Positions 1 to 5,582 of a stretch of DNA of 7,329 nt are shown piece after piece. The DNA comes from VFBF01 sp033764865 (GTDB lineage Bacteria; Pseudomonadota; Alphaproteobacteria; Caulobacterales; Aquidulcibacteraceae), in contig JANRIM010000165.1 in assembly GCA_033764865.1 (NCBI GenBank), positions 1-7,329 of the forward strand. Direction: 5' to 3'. The position numbers and the translations under genes are program-made. Under the pieces are notes generated by a model. That model searched no databases and had not been told where the DNA came from. It saw nothing but the letters and a program-made list of their open reading frames with translations. Numbering within the stretch: position 1 is the first letter of the stretch; the number at the start of each line of letters is the position of its first letter.

Positions 1-1088
1 CCCGTGCACAGATCGTGCGCCGCCGACGTCTGCCCCAGGGCGCAGACATCGTCGCGCTCGCCCTCCACGGTGAGCAGCGCCGTGCGGCGAATCTTTCCGG
101 GATCGACCGCCTCGCCGCGGTGCGTGAGGGCGCCCTTCGCCAGCAGGGCCTCCTGGAACACGAGGCGCACCGTCTCGATGTAGAACTCCGCCGGCAGGTC
201 CAGCACCGCGAAGTACTCGTCGTAGAAGTCCTTGATTTTCGCCGCCGTCGCCGCATCGCCGTCGGCCAGCGCGTTGTAGAGTGCACGGTGCGCGCTCACG
301 TGGCGCTCCATGTTCATCTGCATGAAGGCGTTGAGTTGCACGAAGCCCGGATACACCCTGCGCCCGGCGCCGCGGTAGCGCATCGGCACAGTGGCGATGA
401 GGTTCTGCTCGAACCACTCGATGGGATGATCGAACGCCAGCGCGTTCACGGTAGTGGGAGACTGGCGCACATCGATGGGCCCACCCATGAGGGTCATGGA
501 CAACGGCTGGCACGGGTGCTTGCGCGCCGCCATCAGCGCCGCGGCCGCCAGCACCTGCACGCACGGCTGGCACACCGCCACCACGTGCGCGCCGGGTCCC
601 AGATGCTCAAGGAACGCGATCACGGTGTCGATGTAGTCCGCGAAGTGGAAGTCGCCGGCCGCCACCGGCACGTCGCGGGCGTTGAACCAGTCGGTGATGT
701 AGACGTCATGGTCCTGCAGCATGGTCTCTACCGTGTTGCGCAGGAGCGTGGAGAAGTGGCCCGAAAGCGGCGCCACCAGCAGCACCCGGGGCTGGGGCGC
801 CTCGGTCTCCTTCGCAAAGTGCAGCAGGGCGCCGAACGGCGTCCCAAGCGCGACCGCCTCCGTCACCGCCACCCGCCGCCCGCCGCAGACCACCGACGCG
901 ATGGCGTAGTCCGGGCGGGTGTGGGTCAAGGCGAAGCGGCCCAGCATCTCCCACGACGCCACCGTGCGCCGCAGCAGCGCATGGGCCGGATCGCCATCGA
1001 CCCAGGCGAACGCCGCCTGCGCCGTGCGCGCCCATGCCCTCAAAGGCAGCAGAAAATCCGCCTGGGCCTGATAGGACTCATACAACAA
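1..1088 (-). CDS. phaZ: Intracellular poly(3-hydroxybutyrate) depolymerase PhaZ (partial, C-terminus off the window)
   Basis: Cytoplasmic enzyme expected to hydrolyse stored (native) PHB granules to 3-hydroxybutyrate oligomers. I translated 362 codons on the minus strand. The family signature runs throughout: N-terminus MLYESYQAQADF, the motif PLSGHFSTLLR (residues 107-117), YITDWFNARDVP (130-141), the nucleophile motif VCQPCVQVLAA with candidate catalytic Cys176, GGPIDVRQSPT (202-212), and near the edge TVEGERDD (340-347), which should hold the catalytic Asp, followed by GQTSAAHDLC. The PHB-depolymerase C-terminal domain begins around residue 220. The family is about 400-430 residues, so some 40-65 residues, including the expected catalytic His, lie beyond position 1. 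I chose a TTG start at 1088-1086 because it gives the family-typical MLYE start and has the purine-rich stretch GGAAGGGGA about 11 bases upstream. An in-frame ATG at 1169-1167 would add 27 atypical residues and has no visible ribosome binding site. It is divergent from the GST gene. Confidence 0.93.
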   Translation of the reverse strand, partial: MLYESYQAQADFLLPLRAWARTAQAAFAWVDGDPAHALLRRTVASWEMLGRFALTHTRPDYAIASVVCGGRRVAVTEAVALGTPFGALLHFAKETEAPQPRVLLVAPLSGHFSTLLRNTVETMLQDHDVYITDWFNARDVPVAAGDFHFADYIDTVIAFLEHLGPGAHVVAVCQPCVQVLAAAALMAARKHPCQPLSMTLMGGPIDVRQSPTTVNALAFDHPIEWFEQNLIATVPMRYRGAGRRVYPGFVQLNAFMQMNMERHVSAHRALYNALADGDAATAAKIKDFYDEYFAVLDLPAEFYIETVRLVFQEALLAKGALTHRGEAVDPGKIRRTALLTVEGERDDVCALGQTSAAHDLCT

Positions 1089-1214
1089 GGTGGGCGCCGT
1101 CCCCTTCCGCTTGGTCGCAGGGTATGTCTTTTGGCGCGGGGCGGCGAGACGATGCGCCCCACAAGGCATGTTTCGGCGGCGCGGCGCCGCCCGGCGATGC
1201 ACCATGGGGCTGAA
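1089..1214. promoter_or_regulatory. Divergent phaZ / GST spacer
   Basis: This 126-bp gap separates two divergently read genes, so it should hold promoters for both. I could not find a convincing -35/-10 pair on either strand. A GC-only inverted repeat lies at 1175-1191 (8-bp arms, 1-base spacer), but in DNA this GC-rich it may be chance. The function is inferred from gene orientation only. Confidence 0.35.
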
Positions 1215-1877
1215 ATGGCCAACACGGCGGCGGCGACCCTTACGATCGCCAGCAAGAATTACGGGTCCTGGTCCCTGCGCGGCTGGCTCCTGTGCCGGAT
1301 GGCGGGGCTCGATTTCGAGGAGCGCACACTGGCCCCCGACGACGCCGACGCGCGCGCCGAGCTGCTGCTGCTCTCCCCCTCCTTCCTCGTGCCCCGGCTG
1401 GAGCATGCGGGCGTGACGGTGTGGGACACGCTGGCCATCGCGGAATACCTCGCCGAGATCCGGCCCAAGGCCGGGCTGCTCCCGTCGGACCCGAAGGCGC
1501 GCGCCCACTGCCGCAGCATCTGCGGGGAAATGCACGCCGGCTTCGCCAACATGCGCGCGGCGATGCCGATGAACATCAAGGCGCGCCATCCCGGTTACAA
1601 AGTGTTCGCCGGCGCGCGGCCGGACATCGAGCGCATCTGCACCATCTGGCGCGACTGCCTGGAGCAGTACGGCGGCCCGTGGCTGTTCGGCCAGCCCACC
1701 ATGGCCGACGCCCTCTTCGCCCCCGTCACCACCCGCTTCATCACCTACGACGTCCAGCTCGACCGTCACTGCGACGGCTACTGCCGCACCGTCACGGCCT
1801 GGCCGCTGATGCAGGAATGGATCAAGGCCGCGCTCGCCGAGCCGGAGGAGATGGAGGAACTGGACGTGGAGTTTTGA
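1215..1877 (+). CDS. Glutathione S-transferase family protein
   Basis: A 220-residue protein of normal GST length and probably cytosolic. The N-terminal thioredoxin-like domain (about residues 8-82) opens with LTIASKNYGSWSLRGWLL; the Ser-rich SWS segment at 18-20 lies where GSTs activate glutathione. SPSFLVPRLE (54-63) carries the cis-proline candidate Pro60, and WDTLAIAEYLAE (70-81) occupies the glutathione gamma-glutamyl binding site, with Asp71-Thr72 where Glu/Asp-Ser is usual. The C-terminal helical domain contains the N-capping box TMAD (162-165) within GPWLFGQPTMADALFAP. The ATG at 1215 was chosen because the fold starts within a few residues and GGGG lies five bases upstream; ATG 1197 is an in-frame alternative adding six residues. 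The substrate cannot be told from sequence. The same frame stays open far upstream, but that part is antisense to phaZ. It may be cotranscribed with the glucosidase gene 70 bp downstream. Confidence 0.9.
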   Translation: MANTAAATLTIASKNYGSWSLRGWLLCRMAGLDFEERTLAPDDADARAELLLLSPSFLVPRLEHAGVTVWDTLAIAEYLAEIRPKAGLLPSDPKARAHCRSICGEMHAGFANMRAAMPMNIKARHPGYKVFAGARPDIERICTIWRDCLEQYGGPWLFGQPTMADALFAPVTTRFITYDVQLDRHCDGYCRTVTAWPLMQEWIKAALAEPEEMEELDVEF

Positions 1878-1886
1878 GGGGGCGGG

Positions 1887-1928
1887 GGCGCGGGGTGACA
1901 CACACTTAAGTGTGTGTCACCGGCGCGG
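1887..1928. mobile_element. Candidate miniature palindromic insertion with 7-bp flanking duplication
   Basis: The 28-bp palindrome at 1894-1921 is flanked with no gap by GGCGCGG at 1887-1893 and again at 1922-1928. A perfect direct repeat exactly abutting a palindrome is the pattern left by insertion with target-site duplication. The element encodes nothing and would have to be moved in trans. GC-rich surroundings raise the chance of a coincidental 7-base match, so this is an inference, supported by a related palindrome nearby at 2408-2434. Confidence 0.5.
1894..1921. repeat. Perfect 28-bp palindrome
   Basis: Each half reads GGTGACACACACTT followed by its exact reverse complement, centred on CTTAAG. 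The arms are perfect over all 14 bases. It sits 17 bases after the GST stop and ends 26 bases before the glucosidase ATG. It could fold in RNA as a strong hairpin with a four-base loop. There is no following T-run, so it is not a standard intrinsic terminator. Alternative roles are an operator for a dimeric regulator or an mRNA 3'-end stabiliser for the GST transcript. The palindrome itself is certain; the role is not. Confidence 0.95.
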
Positions 1929-1947
1929 TCTGTGGCACCATGCGCAC

Positions 1948-3606
1948 ATGACCCCTCCCCCCCGCGCCGACTGGTGGAAACGCGCCGTCGTCTACCAGAT
2001 CTACCCCAAGTCCTTCCGCGATGTGACCGGCGACGGCGTCGGCGACATCCGCGGCATCACCGACCGGCTGCCCTACCTCGCCGATCTCGGCGTAAGCGTG
2101 CTTTGGCTGTCGCCCATCTTCGCCTCACCGATGATCGACAACGGCTACGACACCTCCGACTACACAACCGTCAACCCGCTGTTCGGCACGATGGACGACG
2201 CCGACGAACTGATCGCGGAAGCGGCCAAGCGCGGCATCCGCATCGTGCTTGACATCGCGCTCAACCACACGTCGACGGACCATCCCTGGTTCCAGAACGC
2301 GCTGACCGGCGGCGACAAGCGCGACTGGTACTGGTTCCGCGACGGACGCTGCGGCGCGGCGCCGAACAACTGGCGCTCCATCTTCGGCGGGCCGGCGTGG
2401 TCGCGCAGTGACACCCACGGGACGTGTGTGTCACCGGAGCAATACTACCTCCACCTGTTCGACAAATCCCAGGCCGATCTCAACTGGGAGAACCCCGCCG
2501 TGCGGGCCGCCATCCATGACGCGATGCGCTTCTGGCTGGACCGTGGCGTAGGCGGCTTCCGGCTCGACGTCGTCACCGTCATCTCCAAGGAGCCCGACCT
2601 GCGCGACGTGGCCGACCCGCGCCCGGGGCCGCTTTACCGGCACATCGCCGGAGGCCCGCGCCTGCACGAGTTCCTGCGGGAAATGCGGCGGGAGGTGTTC
2701 GCGCACTACGATTGCGTCGCCATCGGGGAGGCTCCCGGCGTGGACCCCGCCCGCGCTGCGAAGCTGGTCGATCCCGCCGACCCGATGCTCGACATGATCT
2801 ACCATTTCGACCTCGTGGAGCCGAAACGCGACGCCGCCGGCGCGTGGGACCGCGCCGCCTTCAAGCGCGTGTTCTCCGCATGGGATGGCGGCATCGGCCC
2901 GCGGGGCTGGAACAGCGTGGTGCTGTCGAACCACGATCTCGCGCGCATCGTCTCGCGTTTCGGGGACGATGGCGCGGGCTGGCGGGAAAGTTCCACGCTG
3001 CTGATGGCGCTTGTGCTCACCCAGCGTGGCACGCCCTTCGTGTACCAGGGCGACGAGCTGGGCATGAAGAACTGCCCGTTCGCCGCGTACGAGGACCTCG
3101 ACGACGTGTGGGCGAAGACCACCTACCGCTTGAACCGTGAAGCGGGCGCCGGCCACGACGCCGCCTTCGCCGCCGCGCTCGCCATGACGCGCGACCATGC
3201 GCGCACGCCGTTCCAGTGGGACGCGGGCCTGCACGCGGGATTCTCCACGGCGACGCCCTGGCTCACCGTCAACCCCGACCACGCCACGCTGAACGCCGCC
3301 GCGCAAGCGGACGATCCGTCAAGCCCGCTTGCGTTCACGCAGCGGCTGATCGCGATGCGCACCGCCGATCCGTTGTGGATCTTCGGCGCGTTCGAGGACG
3401 CAGCGCCCGACCACCCGGACGTCTTCCATTTCACCCGCACCTTCGAGGGCAGGCGGGCGCATGTGGTGCTGAACTTGCGGGGCCGCACGACGCCCTACGG
3501 CGTCCCCGATGAACCGCTTCTGCTCTGCAACCATGGGGGCCCCGCCCCTGCGGATTCGCTTCGTCCGTGGGAGGCGCGCATCACCGCCCCTGCGCCGGCG
3601 TCCTGA
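1948..3606 (+). CDS. GH13 alpha-glucosidase, oligo-1,6-glucosidase type
   Basis: A 552-residue retaining glycoside hydrolase that releases glucose from the non-reducing ends of short alpha-glucans. No signal peptide is seen, so it is cytoplasmic. The catalytic barrel starts at VVYQIYPKSFRDVTGDGVGD. Conserved regions: DIALNH (Asp102, His107), QADLNWENP, GFRLDVV with nucleophile Asp207, AIGEAPG with acid/base Glu261, and SNHD with Asp330. After the nucleophile comes Val208, followed by a stretch resembling ISKEP of Bacillus oligo-1,6-glucosidase. In that family Val here is associated with alpha-1,6 preference, whereas Thr or Ala favours alpha-1,4. A short all-beta C-terminal domain ends the protein. 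The ATG at 1948 places the barrel at residue 15; no Shine-Dalgarno is visible, and an in-frame GTG at 1912 lies inside the palindrome. Between Trp151 and the conserved QYYLH the loop is about six residues longer than usual and is encoded by a palindromic repeat. The stop overlaps the next gene's start. Confidence 0.93.
   Translation: MTPPPRADWWKRAVVYQIYPKSFRDVTGDGVGDIRGITDRLPYLADLGVSVLWLSPIFASPMIDNGYDTSDYTTVNPLFGTMDDADELIAEAAKRGIRIVLDIALNHTSTDHPWFQNALTGGDKRDWYWFRDGRCGAAPNNWRSIFGGPAWSRSDTHGTCVSPEQYYLHLFDKSQADLNWENPAVRAAIHDAMRFWLDRGVGGFRLDVVTVISKEPDLRDVADPRPGPLYRHIAGGPRLHEFLREMRREVFAHYDCVAIGEAPGVDPARAAKLVDPADPMLDMIYHFDLVEPKRDAAGAWDRAAFKRVFSAWDGGIGPRGWNSVVLSNHDLARIVSRFGDDGAGWRESSTLLMALVLTQRGTPFVYQGDELGMKNCPFAAYEDLDDVWAKTTYRLNREAGAGHDAAFAAALAMTRDHARTPFQWDAGLHAGFSTATPWLTVNPDHATLNAAAQADDPSSPLAFTQRLIAMRTADPLWIFGAFEDAAPDHPDVFHFTRTFEGRRAHVVLNLRGRTTPYGVPDEPLLLCNHGGPAPADSLRPWEARITAPAPAS
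2408..2434. repeat. Imperfect palindrome inside the glucosidase gene, related to the upstream one
   Basis: The arms GTGACACCCAC (2408-2418) and GTGTGTGTCAC (2424-2434) pair at 10 of 11 positions around a 5-base loop. The stretch GTGTGTGTCACCGG at 2424-2437 is identical over 14 bases to 1910-1923 of the upstream palindrome. It is read in frame and encodes residues of the loop SRSDTHGTCVSPE between Trp151 and Gln165. Flanking 7-mers (2401-2407 and 2435-2441) agree at only 4 of 7 bases, so any target duplication has decayed or never existed. Confidence 0.75.
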
Positions 3607-4334
3607 TGGCCGCCGCGCCCAGCACCGCGCAGGTCCTCCTGGTGCTGCGCCGCGCGATCGCGGTGGCGGTGGATATCGCCCTGTTCTTCGCGTTCATGGC
3701 GGCGCTGGGGATGGCGACGTACGCCGCCACCGACGGCGCAGTGCGCCAGCGCGCAGCCATCACCTCCACACGGGCGTGCACACCCCTCGCCGCAGCGCCC
3801 GTGACGCCGCCGGCGTGGTTCGAGGCCGACGGCGTGCGCCTGTGCCACAAGACCTCCTTCGGCGTCACGACCGACCGCGCCTTCCTCTTTACGCAAACCG
3901 ATGCGGCCACGGGAGAAACCATGACGTGGTCGGCGCCTGCCGACGCCTCGGGGCGGCCGGCCTTCGCCTTCTATCTGGACTGGAACTTCATCGGCTGGAT
4001 GTTGCTCGCGTTCGCCGCATTCGAGGCGTTCACCGGGGCCACGCCCGCCAAGCATCTGCTGGGCGTGCGCGTGCGCGACGCGACGACCGGGGCGCGGCTG
4101 TCCTTCCGCCGCGCCTTCGCGCGCAACGCGCTGGTGTTCGGGCCGCTGGCGGCGGCGGAGGCCGTGACGCTGATCGCTGAACGCAGCGGCGTCCTCGACG
4201 TGCGCGCGCCGCTGGTCACGTGGGCATGGTATGCGGCCGCTGCGTGGCTCGTGTTCGCCATGATCCAGGTGGTTCTCGCCCGCCCGGACTCGCTGCTTGA
4301 CCGCTGGGCCGGCGCCCGGGTGACAGCGCGCTAA
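3606..4334 (+). CDS. RDD-family integral membrane protein
   Basis: A 242-residue membrane protein with the RDD signature. Arg16 and Asp23 lie in the first hydrophobic helix (about 17-40). The motif TPAKHLLGVRVRDATTG follows the second helix (about 126-143), then SFRRAFARN. Further hydrophobic stretches lie at about 175-191 and 203-225, and the family-typical DSLLDRWAG (228-236) closes the protein. Most RDD domains are shorter; here about 80 polar residues separate helices 1 and 2, including Cys58 and Cys80, which could form a disulfide if the loop faces the periplasm. The role of the family is poorly defined; some members are linked to ion or solute transport, and I assign no substrate. The ATG at 3606 shares its A with the glucosidase stop TGA and lacks its own Shine-Dalgarno, so translation is probably coupled. 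The 3' end overlaps the convergent mnmA by four bases. Confidence 0.85.
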   Translation: MAAAPSTAQVLLVLRRAIAVAVDIALFFAFMAALGMATYAATDGAVRQRAAITSTRACTPLAAAPVTPPAWFEADGVRLCHKTSFGVTTDRAFLFTQTDAATGETMTWSAPADASGRPAFAFYLDWNFIGWMLLAFAAFEAFTGATPAKHLLGVRVRDATTGARLSFRRAFARNALVFGPLAAAEAVTLIAERSGVLDVRAPLVTWAWYAAAAWLVFAMIQVVLARPDSLLDRWAGARVTAR

Positions 4335-5461
4335 CCGTCCGTCCGCGCGATCCATCCGCCGCCCAGCACCTGCGAGGGACGCTGGGCATCGTAGAACACC
4401 GCCGCCTGCCCGGGCGCCACGCCTTCCTCGGAGTCATCCAGCTCCACAAACCAGCCCGCGCGCGTGTCCAGCCGTCCCGGCGCGGGCGGACGCGTGGACC
4501 GCACGCGCACGAGCACCGGGCGGCCGTGCAGCGCGTCCTCGTCCGTCACGGCTTCGCCGATCCAGTTCACGTCCTTCAGCGCAAAGCGCTTCACCGCCAG
4601 CGCCTCGCGGGGGCCCACGATCACGCGCCGCGCAGGCGCATCGAGCTTCACCACGAAGAGCGGCTCCCCCGTCGCCACGCCGAGGCCACGCCGCTGGCCT
4701 ACGGTGTAGTGGATGACGCCCTCGTGGCGGCCCAGCACGCGGCCGTCGACGTGGACAATCTCCCCGGGATCAACGGCTCCCGGGCGCAGCTTGGCCACCA
4801 CGTCCGCGTACTTGCCTGTCGGCACAAAGCAGATGTCCTGGCTGTCGGGCTTGTCGGCCACCTCAAGCCCGAACTCGGCGGCGAGCGCGCGCGTCTCGCT
4901 CTTGGGCATGTGGCCGAGCGGAAAGCGCAGGTAGTCCAGCTGGTCGCGGGTGGTGGCGAACAGGAAATAGCTCTGGTCCCGGGCCGGATCGTGCGCGCGG
5001 TGCAGCTCCGGCCCCACGGCGCCGGCGATGCGCTGGACATAATGGCCCGTGGCGAGGCAGTCCGCGCCCAGATCGCGCGCGAGCGCCAGCAGATCCTTGA
5101 ACTTGACGTTCTGGTTGCACTTCACACACGGGATCGGCGTCTCGCCCGCGAGGTAACTGTCGGCGAAATCGTCCATCACCGCGTCGCGGAAGCGGCTTTC
5201 GTAGTCGAGCACGTAGTGCGGGATGCCGATGCGGTCGGCCACGCCGCGCGCGTCGTGGATGTCCTGGCCTGCACAGCAGGCTCCCGCCTTCTGGATCGCG
5301 GCGCCGTGATCGTAAAGCTGGAGGGTGACGCCGATCACGTCGTAGCCGTCGCGCTTGAGCAGCGCCGCCACCACTGAGGAGTCCACGCCCCCCGACATGG
5401 CCGCGACCACGCGTGTGGCCGCCGGGGGCTTCGCAAAGCCCAGCGAATTGAGATCCGTCAT
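4331..5461 (-). CDS. mnmA: tRNA-specific 2-thiouridylase MnmA
   Basis: Cytosolic enzyme that adenylates and then thiolates U34 of the Lys, Glu and Gln tRNAs to give the s2U wobble base, with sulfur relayed from a cysteine desulfurase. The protein has 376 residues, usual for the family. The ATP-binding PP-loop SGGVDSS is at 23-29. GACCAGQDIHDARGVAD (60-76) follows, then TPIPCVKCNQNVKFK, in which Cys115 matches the catalytic cysteine of the CN motif, then TGHY (138-141), DQSYFLF (162-168) and DSQDICFVP, whose Cys211 matches the second, persulfide-forming cysteine. The C-terminal barrel domains run from about 215 onward. The ATG at 5461-5459 was chosen over an upstream in-frame start at 5557 because it has GGGAAGGA four bases before it and because residue 1 then precedes the PP-loop by the usual short leader. 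All catalytic residues are intact. It is divergent from the caspase gene and convergent with the RDD gene. Confidence 0.97.
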   Translation of the reverse strand: MTDLNSLGFAKPPAATRVVAAMSGGVDSSVVAALLKRDGYDVIGVTLQLYDHGAAIQKAGACCAGQDIHDARGVADRIGIPHYVLDYESRFRDAVMDDFADSYLAGETPIPCVKCNQNVKFKDLLALARDLGADCLATGHYVQRIAGAVGPELHRAHDPARDQSYFLFATTRDQLDYLRFPLGHMPKSETRALAAEFGLEVADKPDSQDICFVPTGKYADVVAKLRPGAVDPGEIVHVDGRVLGRHEGVIHYTVGQRRGLGVATGEPLFVVKLDAPARRVIVGPREALAVKRFALKDVNWIGEAVTDEDALHGRPVLVRVRSTRPPAPGRLDTRAGWFVELDDSEEGVAPGQAAVFYDAQRPSQVLGGGWIARTDG

Positions 5462-5504
5462 CTTGTCCTTCCCACCGGGGTCAAGGCCCGGAGCGACGGG
5501 CGCG

Positions 5505-5533
5505 ATATAGCATCCGTTCCTGAACTTGTCCCC
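5505..5533 (-). promoter_or_regulatory. Candidate housekeeping promoter for mnmA
   Basis: On the minus strand the -10 hexamer CTATAT (5510-5505) matches the alphaproteobacterial consensus exactly. Seventeen bases upstream GGGGAC (5533-5528) matches the consensus CTTGAC at its last three bases. Transcription would begin near 5498, leaving a leader of about 37 bases with the ribosome binding site at 5473-5466. The -35 match is weak. Confidence 0.4.
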
Positions 5534-5553
5534 TCCCGGGGCGCCCACTAAGC
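5525..5553 (+). promoter_or_regulatory. Candidate promoter for the double-caspase gene
   Basis: CTTGTC at 5525-5530 matches five of six bases of the alphaproteobacterial -35 consensus CTTGAC. At 17-base spacing the -10 position reads CTAAGC (5548-5553), matching only the first three bases of CTATAT. The -35 region overlaps that of the divergent mnmA candidate, so the two promoters would compete. This is a low-confidence call made from orientation and spacing. Confidence 0.28.
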
Positions 5554-5582
5554 TCACGCCAATATCCAGATGGAGGGACCGG

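Noticed and set aside
1175..1191. GC-only inverted repeat (8-bp arms, 1-base spacer) in the phaZ/GST spacer
   Set aside because: It is made only of G and C in very GC-rich DNA, and such repeats arise often by chance; no T-run or second copy supports a role.
15..1214. Plus-strand open frame running from 15 into the GST gene, giving a 620-residue product
   Set aside because: The first 400 codons are the exact antisense of phaZ, rich in Arg and His with no recognisable domain. Only the part from 1215 matches a family (GST).
1877..1895. G-rich run after the GST stop, possible G-quadruplex
   Set aside because: Only three clear G-tracts of four or more are present; a fourth would need a tract to be split, so support is weak.
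2431..3306. 291-codon minus-strand open frame inside the glucosidase gene
   Set aside because: It is a shadow frame of a well-conserved GH13 enzyme in GC-rich DNA; its composition is Arg/Gly/Val/His rich and no motif is seen.
4315..4334. GGTGACA near the end of the RDD gene as a third copy of the palindrome half-site
   Set aside because: Only seven bases match, there is no opposite arm, and it lies in ordinary coding sequence.
3495..4355. 286-codon minus-strand open frame opposite the RDD gene
   Set aside because: Its translation is low-complexity Arg/Gly/His and lacks domains, while the plus strand encodes membrane helices and the RDD signature.
4526..5377. 283-codon plus-strand open frame opposite mnmA
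   Set aside because: It is antisense to an intact mnmA with all catalytic motifs and has no family resemblance of its own.
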